A stretch of 23,926 nucleotides of DNA. Source: Actinomycetota bacterium. GTDB taxonomy: Bacteria; Actinomycetota; Thermoleophilia; Gaiellales; Gaiellaceae. Location of the stretch: assembly GCA_019236545.1 (NCBI GenBank), contig JAFAIV010000060.1:1-23926 (forward strand), in the 5' to 3' direction. The notes under the pieces are model-generated. The model was not told the DNA's origin. It did not search any database and was given only the letters and a program-made list of their open reading frames with translations. Below, in pieces: positions 1 through 6,585 of the stretch (within the stretch, counting starts at the first letter, position 1; each line of letters begins with the position of its first letter). Position numbers and translations under genes: made by a program.

Positions 1-1
1 G

Positions 2-790
2 CTGCGCGCGCAGACGAGGCCGGGCGGGGTGCTGCTCGCCGAGGAGCGGACGCATATCCTCGTCTACGAGTGGGGCGGTCCGGCGATCCACTCCGGGCTG
101 ATCATGCGCGGCGTTCCGTCCGAGCACGGCCGGCTCACGCCGCGGCATGTCTGGGCGGAGAACGACCCCGACCTCGGGCCGGGCGGGGTCGTCGTGCTCG
201 AGAACACGCACCGGAGCTCCGGCGGGACGATCTGGCCGTTGGACGAGTTCCGGGCGACGGTCGACGCGGCGCGCGAGCGCGGGGCGGCCGTCCATCTCGA
301 CGGGGCGAGGCTCTTCAACGCGTCGGTCGCCGCGGGCCTGCCGCCGTCGGCGTGGGCGTCGCTCGCGGACTCGGTGACGATCTGCTTCTCGAAGGGCCTC
401 GCCTGCCCGACCGGCGCGATCCTCGCGGGCTCGGCGGAGCTGATCGAGCGCGCCTGGGAGAGCAAGTACCTCTTCGGCGGCGCGCTGCGGCAGTCGGGCG
501 TGATCGCGGCGGCGATGCTCTGGTCGCTCGACCATCACGTCGAGCGGCTCGCGGAGGATCACGCCCGCGCGCGCCGGCTCGCGGAGGGCATCGGTGTCGA
601 GGCGCCCGAGACGAACTTCGTCTCGATCCCGGACGAGCCGGGCCTCGAGGAGCGCCTGGCGGAGCGAGGGGTCCTCGTCAGCAATCTCCGCCCCGGGTGG
701 CTCAGGGCCGTGACGTATCTCGGGATCACCGACGAGGACGTGGACATGGCCGCCCAGCGGATGGCCGACGTGCTCGCCGTGCGCGCTTGA
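2..790 (+). CDS. ltaE: Low-specificity L-threonine aldolase, 5'-truncated by window edge
   Basis: PLP-dependent fold-type I lyase that cleaves L-threonine or L-allo-threonine to glycine and acetaldehyde in the cytoplasm. The frame is open from base 2, and the first visible residues (LRAQTRPGG..LLAEERTHILVYEWGGPA) match the family region just before the substrate pocket, so the true start lies outside the window; I estimate about 60-70 residues are missing. Visible are the aspartate/arginine cofactor block HLDGARLFNA, the SKGL motif with the Schiff-base lysine (visible residue 131), the family-typical LFGGALRQSG loop, and a complete C-terminal domain ending in TGA. An internal GTG at 29 is not a credible start because it would remove conserved family sequence. 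It converges on the ABC permease gene across a 125-bp gap. The gene symbol is by family only; substrate stereopreference cannot be read from sequence. Confidence 0.92.
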   Translation: MRAQTRPGGVLLAEERTHILVYEWGGPAIHSGLIMRGVPSEHGRLTPRHVWAENDPDLGPGGVVVLENTHRSSGGTIWPLDEFRATVDAARERGAAVHLDGARLFNASVAAGLPPSAWASLADSVTICFSKGLACPTGAILAGSAELIERAWESKYLFGGALRQSGVIAAAMLWSLDHHVERLAEDHARARRLAEGIGVEAPETNFVSIPDEPGLEERLAERGVLVSNLRPGWLRAVTYLGITDEDVDMAAQRMADVLAVRA

Positions 791-794
791 CTTA

Positions 795-809
795 GTAACA
801 GACTGTTAC
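795..809. promoter_or_regulatory. TetR-like palindromic operator, copy 1
   Basis: Perfect 15-bp odd palindrome GTAACAG-A-CTGTTAC, five bases after the aldolase stop codon. The size and the centre (ACAGACTGT) resemble operators of TetR-family repressors. It sits inside a longer direct repeat (798-821) that recurs at 885-908 with 21 of 24 bases identical. Function is inferred; no regulator gene is adjacent in the window. Confidence 0.5.
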
Positions 810-881
810 AAGCGGTTTCGGCCGGCCTGCGACGCCACGGTTCCGCTCAACCGAGCCGAACGGGCAGCGCCACCGGGGCAA

Positions 882-896
882 GTGACAGTCTGTTAC
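882..896. promoter_or_regulatory. TetR-like palindromic operator, copy 2
   Basis: GTGACAG-T-CTGTTAC, one mismatch from the perfect copy at 795-809 and centred 87 bp downstream of it, in the same orientation. Both copies are followed by the same AAGCG sequence. It lies 19 bp beyond the stop codon of the ABC permease gene, so it is downstream of both flanking genes, an odd place for an operator. Confidence 0.5.
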
Positions 897-915
897 AAGC
901 GTTGTCGGGACGGCG

Positions 916-3477
916 TTACTCGTACTGGAGGGCTTCGAGCACGTTGAGCTTCGCGGCGCGGCGGGCCGGGAAGACGGCGGCCAGGATCCCCGCCACGACC
1001 GCGGCGATCACGAAGGCGATCAGCGAGCCCCACGGGATCGTGAAGGCCGGGTAGCCGATCGCCTTGCCGACCATCCAGGCGAGGACGACGCCGAGCGGAA
1101 TCGCGACCGTCGCGCCGATGAGCGCGGTGATGATGCTCTCGTAGCGGATCATCCGCCGCAGCTGGCGCCGCGTCATCCCGACCGCGCGCAGCATCCCGAG
1201 CTCGCGCGTCCGCTCGAACACCGTCAGCACGAGCGTGTTCACGATCCCGAACAGCGACACGACGATCGAGAGCGAGAGCAGGACGTAGAGCAGGTTGAGG
1301 AGCGTGTCGATCCCCTGCTCCTGGTTCTTCTTGAACTGCGTCTCCGTCTGGACCTTCGCCTCGGGGAACGGCTTGAGCGCCGCCGTGAGCTTCGCGGTGT
1401 TCGCGGCCGTGACGCCGCCGGCGATGTTCACGAACGTGTAGATGTTCTGCGGGTTCTCGAAGCTGGCGTCGAACGTGCGCGTCGAGACGGTGATGTCGCC
1501 GTACGGGGAGCCGCCCTTCGGCGGGGCGAAGATGCCCTTGATCGTCAGGTGCAGCGTCCTCCCGGTCGGCGTGATCACGTCGACGGGCGACCCGACGGAG
1601 AGGTGGTGCTTCGTCGCGTAATCCTTGGAGGTGAACGCGCCGGTCGCGCCGAGCTGGGACGGGGTCTGCTGGCTCCCTTTCGCCCAGTTCACGGTGATGA
1701 CCTTCGCGATGTCGCCGGAGACGCCGGTGACGCCGACGCGGTGGTGGAAGGCGTTGCCCTCTCCCGCGCGCACGCCGGAGGCGACGGAGACGCCCGACAC
1801 CTTGGCGACCGCGTTCGCGGAGGCGATCGAGATCGGCGAGAAGTTGTCCGTCGCGGTGACCGCATAGTTCGCGCTGAAGACCGAGTTCACGGCGCTCTCG
1901 AAGCGCGTCCGCAGGCCGGCTGCGAGGACGGAGACGAGCGTCACGAGCGCGAGGCCGATCATCAGCGCGGACGCGGTCGAGGCGGTCCGCTGCGGGTTTC
2001 GCGTCGCGTTCCCGCGCGCGAGCGTCCCCGCGGCGCCGCCGAAGCGGACGGCCGGGCCGCCGAGGAACCGCGCGAGCGGCGGCACGAGCGTCTTCGTCAG
2101 CATCGCCAGGCCGAGGAAGATCGCGGCCGCGCCGACGCCGAGCGAGAGCAGCCGCGTCGTCGTCGAGAGGCCGCCGACGAAGAGGCCGACGAGCATCAGC
2201 GCGAGCGCGCCGAGGATCACGAGCACGGCCGCCGCCGGGCCGAAGCGGGCGAACCGCGACGGCGGCAGGACCGCGCCCTCGCGCACGGCCGAGATCGGCG
2301 GCACGCGCGTCGCCCGGATCGCGGGCCGCAGCGCGGCGAGCACCGTGATGCCCGTCCCGACGAGGAGCGAGACGACGATCGTCCGCGTCGCGAAGACCGT
2401 CGATGCCTGCGGCAGGTCGATCCCGAAGGAGACGAAGAGCGAGTTGAGCCCGCGCGCCAGCCCGAGCCCGGCGAAGAGCCCGACGACCGACGCGAACGCC
2501 CCGATGACGAACGCCTCGAGCAGGACGGAGCGCAGCACCTGCCGCCGCGTCGCGCCCAACGTCCGCAGCGTCGCAAGCTCCCGCGTGCGCTGCGCGATCG
2601 TGATCGAAAGCGTGTTCGCGATCACGAACGAGCCGACGAAGAGCGCCACGCCGGCGAACGCGAGCAGGAAGTCGGTGATGATCGAGAGGAAGTCGTTCGT
2701 GTCGTTCGTCTGCTTCTGCGCCTGCGCCTTGCCCGTGCGCACCTGCTCCGTCGGGCCGAGCAGCGGCCGCACCTGGGTCACGAGCTGTTGCGGCGTCACG
2801 CCGGGCTTCGCGGCGATCGAGATCGAGTCGAGCCGGCCGACCTTGTGGAAGATCGCCTGCGCGGTCGGGAAGTCGAAGATCGCCATCGTCGCGCCGCCGA
2901 GCGAGGAGACGTTGCCGAACTTCGCGATCCCGGAGATGTGGAACGTCTGGTCGGGGCCGCGCGCGATCACGCCGATCGTGTCGCCGGTCTTGTAGCCGTC
3001 CTTCGACGCCGTGTTCGCGTCGATCACGACCTGGTGCGGCCCGACCGGCCAGCTGCCGGAGGTGAGCGTGAGCGGGTTGAAGCGCTGGTCGCCGTGCGCG
3101 TGGACGCTGAAGGCGAGCGGCGGCGCGCCGTGGCCGGAGATGACCTTGCCGTCGCGGCCGACGAGGTACGCGTAGTCCGAGACGCCGCCCTGCGCCTCCT
3201 CGACGCCGGGCAGGTTCCGCACCTTCGCGAGCAGCGACTGCGGGAACGACGGCGGCAGCGCCGGGCTGTTGTTGTCCTGCCCGATCGCGCTCTTGCCGGT
3301 GACGACCGCGTCCGTGTGCTGGTAGACGCTCGCGAAGACGGTGCTGAAGGCAGACTTGATCGTGTCCGTGAGGACGTACGTGCCGCTGATCATCGCGACG
3401 CCGAGGACGATCGCGATCGCGGTCAGCGCGGCGCGCAGCTTGCGGCCGGCGAGGCCCTTGAGGGCGACGCCGATCAC
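916..3477 (-). CDS. MacB/FtsX-type ABC transporter permease
   Basis: Membrane subunit (853 aa) of an exporter or mechanotransmission-type ABC system. The N-terminus has a positively charged patch then one membrane segment (about residues 14-35, ALTAIAIVLGVAMISGTYVL). A large extracytoplasmic MacB-PCD-like domain follows, then an FtsX-type membrane block containing the marker 'ARTLGATRRQV'-like sequence (seen as LATLRTLGATRRQVLRSVLLE). A second extracytoplasmic domain and a second FtsX block (LGMLRAVGMTRRQLRRMIRYE) complete the protein. This double FtsX layout of about 850 aa is common in actinobacteria. The GTG start overlaps the ATPase stop as GTGA, which implies translational coupling. Upstream in-frame codons overlap the ATPase gene and were rejected. 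Substrate is unknown; lipoprotein, peptide or antibiotic export are all possible. Confidence 0.93.
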   Translation of the reverse strand: MIGVALKGLAGRKLRAALTAIAIVLGVAMISGTYVLTDTIKSAFSTVFASVYQHTDAVVTGKSAIGQDNNSPALPPSFPQSLLAKVRNLPGVEEAQGGVSDYAYLVGRDGKVISGHGAPPLAFSVHAHGDQRFNPLTLTSGSWPVGPHQVVIDANTASKDGYKTGDTIGVIARGPDQTFHISGIAKFGNVSSLGGATMAIFDFPTAQAIFHKVGRLDSISIAAKPGVTPQQLVTQVRPLLGPTEQVRTGKAQAQKQTNDTNDFLSIITDFLLAFAGVALFVGSFVIANTLSITIAQRTRELATLRTLGATRRQVLRSVLLEAFVIGAFASVVGLFAGLGLARGLNSLFVSFGIDLPQASTVFATRTIVVSLLVGTGITVLAALRPAIRATRVPPISAVREGAVLPPSRFARFGPAAAVLVILGALALMLVGLFVGGLSTTTRLLSLGVGAAAIFLGLAMLTKTLVPPLARFLGGPAVRFGGAAGTLARGNATRNPQRTASTASALMIGLALVTLVSVLAAGLRTRFESAVNSVFSANYAVTATDNFSPISIASANAVAKVSGVSVASGVRAGEGNAFHHRVGVTGVSGDIAKVITVNWAKGSQQTPSQLGATGAFTSKDYATKHHLSVGSPVDVITPTGRTLHLTIKGIFAPPKGGSPYGDITVSTRTFDASFENPQNIYTFVNIAGGVTAANTAKLTAALKPFPEAKVQTETQFKKNQEQGIDTLLNLLYVLLSLSIVVSLFGIVNTLVLTVFERTRELGMLRAVGMTRRQLRRMIRYESIITALIGATVAIPLGVVLAWMVGKAIGYPAFTIPWGSLIAFVIAAVVAGILAAVFPARRAAKLNVLEALQYE

Positions 3478-4241
3478 GCCTGGAGCTCGCTCATGACCGC
3501 GAGCACGTCGCCCGCCGTCGCGCTCTGGCCGAGCTGCTTGACGATCAGCCCGTCGGCGAGGAAGAGGATCCGGTCGGCGATCGACGCGGCGCGCGCCTCG
3601 TGCGTCACCATCACCGTCGTCTGGCCGTACGCGTCGACGGAGTGGCGCATCAGCTGGAGGATCTCGCCGCCGGTCTTCGAGTCGAGGTTGCCCGTCGGCT
3701 CGTCCGCGAAGAGGATCGTCGGCCGCGTCACGAGGGCGCGCGCGATCGCGACGCGCTGCTGCTGGCCGCCCGAGAGCTCCGACGGCCGGTGGCTGCGCCG
3801 GTCCTGCAGGCCCATCTGCCCGAGCAGCTCGTCGAGCCACGCCTTGTCGGGCTTCTCGCCCGCGATCGAGAGCGGCAGGACGACGTTCTCCTCCGCGTCG
3901 AGCATCGGGAGCAGGTTGAAGAACTGGAAGACGAAGCCGATGTGCTCGCGGCGGAGGCGAGTCAGCTTCGCGTCGTTCAGGGTCGTGATCTCCGTGCCGG
4001 CGATCGAGACGGTGCCACCGGTGGGCGTGTCCAGGCCGGCGAGGATGTGCATCAGCGTCGACTTGCCGGAGCCCGAAGGCCCCATGACGGCGACGAGCTC
4101 GCCGGAGCGGACGTCGAGGTCGACGCCTCGGAGCGCGTCGACGGCGGTGGCGCCCTCGCCGTAGCGGCGCGTGAGTGCGCGGGCCTCGACGGCGACGGCC
4201 GCCGGGGTCGCGGGCTGGGTGTGCTCTTCGGTCATCGACAT
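3474..4241 (-). CDS. MacB/LolD-family ABC transporter ATPase
   Basis: Cytoplasmic ATPase (255 aa) that powers the overlapping FtsX-type permease. All motifs are intact: Walker A GPSGSGKST (residues 54-62, K60), Q-loop Q106 in FVFQFFNLLP, signature LSGGQ (156-160), Walker B ILFADEP (176-182) and H-loop H214 in VTHE. FVFQFFNLLP and LDSKTG are typical of the LolD/MacB/FtsE-like class. The start at ATG 4241 is favoured because TACGGT ends 6 nt before it, giving a leaderless start. A second ATG two codons on (4235) is possible. A longer reading to 4772 would run through the antiporter gene and is not credible. The first gene of a two-gene operon, it lies 65 bp downstream of the antiporter gene on the same strand. 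Confidence 0.95.
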   Translation of the reverse strand: MSMTEEHTQPATPAAVAVEARALTRRYGEGATAVDALRGVDLDVRSGELVAVMGPSGSGKSTLMHILAGLDTPTGGTVSIAGTEITTLNDAKLTRLRREHIGFVFQFFNLLPMLDAEENVVLPLSIAGEKPDKAWLDELLGQMGLQDRRSHRPSELSGGQQQRVAIARALVTRPTILFADEPTGNLDSKTGGEILQLMRHSVDAYGQTTVMVTHEARAASIADRILFLADGLIVKQLGQSATAGDVLAVMSELQA

Positions 4242-4247
4242 GCCAAG

Positions 4248-4253
4248 ACCGTA
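4248..4253 (-). promoter_or_regulatory. Putative -10 box, leaderless start of ABC operon
   Basis: TACGGT on the minus strand followed by 6 nt and then ATG at 4241. This spacing would put transcription start at or next to the A of the start codon. No convincing TTGACN-like -35 element is seen. A purine-rich GGGGAG is 13 nt upstream of the ATG, too far for a normal ribosome binding site. Confidence 0.55.
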
Positions 4254-4263
4254 GCTCCCCTGA

Positions 4264-4289
4264 CCCACGTGGGCCATGGGGGATTCCCC
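4264..4289. promoter_or_regulatory. Two palindromes upstream of ABC operon
   Basis: A perfect 10-bp palindrome CCCACGTGGG (4264-4273) and a second symmetric block GGGG-ATT-CCCC (4279-4289) lie between the antiporter stop codon and the inferred ABC promoter. The first is centred about 27 bp upstream of the inferred start point, so a bound protein would overlap the -35 region. Operator and antiporter terminator are both possible readings. Confidence 0.4.
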
Positions 4290-4306
4290 GGACCGACCCC
4301 GGACCG
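4286..4306. repeat. Tandem direct repeat, 10 bp twice
   Basis: CCCCGGACCG occurs twice in tandem with one base between (4286-4295 and 4297-4306), directly beyond the antiporter stop codon. It overlaps the GGGGATTCCCC block. It may be part of a regulator site for the ABC operon, or a chance GC-rich duplication. Confidence 0.6.
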
Positions 4307-5347
4307 CTACCGGCTCCCGGCGAGGGCGAATCCGACCACGACCGCGGCGTACGCGGTGAGCAGCAGCGCGCCCTCCCAGCGGCGCGTCCGGCCGTCCCAG
4401 ACGACGAAGCCTGCGACGGCGGCGCCGGTCGCCATCGCCGCCAGCTCCTCCCAGCGGAACGAGAGCGGCAGCGCGTGCGCGAACAGGAGCGACAGGAGCA
4501 TGACGACCGGCGTCACGAGCACCCCGACCTGCGCGCTCGAGGAGATGGCGATCTCGGTCGCGAGCGGCATGTTCCCGGCACGCGCGATCAGCACCGCCGA
4601 GCCGTGCTCCGCCGCGTTGCCGACGATTGCGACGATCACCGTCGCCGTGAAGAACTCGCTCAGCCCGGCCGCCTTCGTGAAGGCCTCGACGGAGCCGACG
4701 AGCAGCTCGCTCATGTACGCGGTGGCGGCGGTCGCGACGGCGAGCACGGCCAGCCCCGTCGGCAGCGACCACGCCTCCGCGGCGGGGTCGTCCCGGTCCT
4801 TCGCGTGGTGGCGCTTCAGGTTCCGCGTCGTCACGGCGAGGTAGGCGAGGAGCAGGACGAGCGCCACCGGGATCGAGGCGACGACGACGGCGTGCCGCTC
4901 CGGGTCGCCGGTGTAGCCGAGCGCAGCGGGGATCGTGAACCCGACGACGGCGAGCGCGACCAGCGCGATCTGCGGGAAGAGCGAGCGCCGGTCGACCCGC
5001 GCGCGGTCGGGCCCGGCGGCGCAGGCGAAGCCGAGGACGAGCAGGAGGTTCGAGATCACGCTTCCCGAGAGCGATCCGCGGACGACGCCGGGCAGCCCGT
5101 CCCCGATCGCGAAGAGCGCGATGATCAGCTCCGGCGCGTTGCCGAAGCTCGCGTTCAGGAAGCCGCCGATGCCGGGGCCTGTGTGCTCCGCGACATGCTC
5201 CGTCGACTCGCCGACGAGCCAGGCGAGCGGCACGAGCGAGACGGCCGAGAGGATGAAGACCGCGACCTTGCTCGGATGCGCGATCAGCTCGACGGCCGCG
5301 GTCGCCGGCGCGAGCCCGAGCGACGCCCAGAGGAGCTTCCGGCCCAC
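4307..5347 (-). CDS. Ca2+/H+ antiporter, CAX/ChaA family
   Basis: Inner-membrane cation/proton exchanger (346 aa, normal for the family) that exports Ca2+ or other divalent cations against the proton gradient. About 10-11 membrane segments are visible, in two inverted halves. Each half has the signature alpha-repeat: GNAPELIIALFAI (69-81) and GNAAEHGSAVLIA (243-255), whose acidic residues E73 and E247 bind the cation. An acidic-charged cytoplasmic loop (HHAKDRDDPAAE) separates the halves. The start GTG 5347 was chosen over TTG 5380 because TAGGCT ends 7 nt upstream, whereas the TTG would overlap the divergent HAD gene by 13 bp. It is transcribed divergently from the HAD hydrolase. Confidence 0.93.
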   Translation of the reverse strand: MGRKLLWASLGLAPATAAVELIAHPSKVAVFILSAVSLVPLAWLVGESTEHVAEHTGPGIGGFLNASFGNAPELIIALFAIGDGLPGVVRGSLSGSVISNLLLVLGFACAAGPDRARVDRRSLFPQIALVALAVVGFTIPAALGYTGDPERHAVVVASIPVALVLLLAYLAVTTRNLKRHHAKDRDDPAAEAWSLPTGLAVLAVATAATAYMSELLVGSVEAFTKAAGLSEFFTATVIVAIVGNAAEHGSAVLIARAGNMPLATEIAISSSAQVGVLVTPVVMLLSLLFAHALPLSFRWEELAAMATGAAVAGFVVWDGRTRRWEGALLLTAYAAVVVGFALAGSR

Positions 5348-5353
5348 CGCGAG

Positions 5354-5360
5354 TAGCCTA
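5354..5360. promoter_or_regulatory. Shared bidirectional -10 element TAGCCTA
   Basis: Read on the plus strand this gives TAGCCT (5354-5359), 8 nt before the HAD GTG start at 5368. Read on the minus strand it gives TAGGCT (5360-5355), 7 nt before the antiporter GTG start at 5347. The two start codons are only 20 bp apart, so both genes would be leaderless and share nearly the same -10 element. Confidence 0.55.
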
Positions 5361-5367
5361 ACCGCGC

Positions 5368-6081
5368 GTGCTCGAGGCAATCCTCTTCGACTGGGGCGAC
5401 ACGCTCATGCGCTGGGAGTTCTCCCAGGAGCTGCTCGCCGCCGGCCACCGCGCGGGCCTCGAGGCGCTCGGCGTCCCGCCGGTCCCCGAGGTGACCGACC
5501 GGTTCCGCGACGCCTATCTGCCGCGCGTGTTCGCCCCGGGGATGCTGGAGGAGGTCGAGTACCCGGGGCTCGTCCGCGAGCTCCTCGGCGAGTTCGGGAT
5601 CGACCCGGACGAGGCCGCGCTCGACCGCTATCTCGACGCCGAGCACCGCGCCTGGGCGCCCGCGCGGCAGCTCGCCGCGACGACGCACGCGCTCCTGGAG
5701 ACCCTCCGCGAGCGCGGCTACAAGCTCGCGTTGGTCTCGAACGCGCTCGACCCGCCCTGGCTGCTCCACCGGGACCTCGCGGAGTTCCGGGTCACGGAGC
5801 GGCTCGACGCGGCGGTGTTCTCCTCCGAGGTCGGCTGGCGGAAGCCGCACCCGGCGATCTTCGAGCGCGCGCTCGACGAGCTCGGCGGGATCGCGCCGGA
5901 GCGCGCGTTGATGGTCGGCGACCGCCTGCGCGAGGACGTCGGCGGCGGCGCCGCGCTCGGCATGGCGACATGCCAGGCGCTCTGGTTCCGGGCCGAGGAG
6001 GGCGACGGATCTGGACCCGAGCCGGAGTTCAAGGCCTTCACACAGATGGACGTCGTGACCGCTGCGAAACGCCTCGGCTGA
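5368..6081 (+). CDS. HAD-superfamily hydrolase, subfamily IA-like
   Basis: Small cytoplasmic phosphatase or dehalogenase-like enzyme (237 aa) with a C1-type helical cap between motifs I and II. Motif I is FDWGDTL with nucleophile D8. The usual acid/base aspartate two residues later is glycine (G10), with an Asp at D11 instead. Motif II is LVSNA (S124), motif III lysine is K159 in WRKPHP, and motif IV is VGDRLREDV (D185, D190). Natural substrate is not predictable. The GTG start follows TAGCCT by 8 nt. It is followed 4 nt after its stop codon by a stem-loop. The swapped motif I also occurs in other uncharacterised HAD proteins, so loss of activity should not be assumed. Confidence 0.9.
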   Translation: MLEAILFDWGDTLMRWEFSQELLAAGHRAGLEALGVPPVPEVTDRFRDAYLPRVFAPGMLEEVEYPGLVRELLGEFGIDPDEAALDRYLDAEHRAWAPARQLAATTHALLETLRERGYKLALVSNALDPPWLLHRDLAEFRVTERLDAAVFSSEVGWRKPHPAIFERALDELGGIAPERALMVGDRLREDVGGGAALGMATCQALWFRAEEGDGSGPEPEFKAFTQMDVVTAAKRLG

Positions 6082-6084
6082 GCT

Positions 6085-6114
6085 CGCGTTCCGTTTGCGC
6101 AAGCGGAAAACGCG
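6085..6114 (+). terminator. Stem-loop after HAD hydrolase gene
   Basis: Starts 4 nt after the HAD stop codon. The inner arms TTCCGTTTGC / GCAAGCGGAA (6089-6108) pair with one G-T wobble, and CGCG arms flank them. There is no T-tract after it, so it may be a terminator of the actinobacterial no-U type or simply an mRNA 3'-end hairpin. Confidence 0.45.
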
Positions 6115-6156
6115 GGAAAAGTCAAGCCTTGCGGATCGGGGAGCGGCTCACCAACA

Positions 6157-6585
6157 ATGGATCCGATGCCTGAGTCGGAGCAGGTTCGCGCGGACAGCCT
6201 GACGCTCCCGCTGCGCCCGCAGGACGAGGTCGAGTGCCGCCTCTGCGAGGTCCACTGCGACAAGGTGGTCTACCCGTCCGCCTGCCTCGAGCGGTCGTGC
6301 CCCTTCGTCTACGCGTACGAGGAGCACGGGCACACCTACATGGGCTGCATGCAGAAGGTCTTCTCCGCGGAGATCGACCTCGACATGCTCACAGCCGCCG
6401 AGCGGCGGCGCGAGGGCTTCGGCGCCGTGCGCGCGCTGCGGGCGCCGCTGCCGATGTGCCGCTCGGACGTCGAGACGTGCTTCTCACACCGGCTCTCCGA
6501 GCTCGGCTGCACGAACCCGGAGTTCAACGAGCTGCCGGCGGGGTCGCCGACGTTCCGGGTGTTCGCGCGGATCTCCGGCTCGTAG
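6157..6585 (+). CDS. Cysteine-rich protein of unknown function
   Basis: Predicted soluble 142-aa protein that I do not recognise. It has nine cysteines (residues 27, 30, 34, 43, 48, 64, 101, 108, 118). The N-terminal cluster reads CRLCEVHC, then ACLERSC, then YMGCMQKVF, and a second cluster is CRSDVETCFSHRLSELGC. Histidines at 33, 57, 59 and 111 lie nearby, so a zinc or Fe-S site is plausible. The codon pattern matches its neighbours and the frame is clean, so I take it as a real gene. The start at ATG 6157 is uncertain: ATG 6166 is in frame, and the nearest purine-rich GGGGAG is 13 nt away. No TAnnnT box is seen. Its last 62 bp overlap the 3' end of the MFS gene tail-to-tail. Confidence 0.8.
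   Translation: MDPMPESEQVRADSLTLPLRPQDEVECRLCEVHCDKVVYPSACLERSCPFVYAYEEHGHTYMGCMQKVFSAEIDLDMLTAAERRREGFGAVRALRAPLPMCRSDVETCFSHRLSELGCTNPEFNELPAGSPTFRVFARISGS

Noticed and set aside
798..821. Terminator for the aldolase gene at the palindrome
   Set aside because: The symmetric arms meet with only one base between, so no hairpin loop could form without breaking much of the stem. The shape fits a protein-binding site better.
1549..4164. Very long open frame (871 codons) on the plus strand opposite the ABC transporter genes
   Set aside because: Its translation is Arg/Asp/Glu-rich low complexity, typical of antisense frames in GC-rich DNA, while the minus strand encodes well-conserved ABC proteins.
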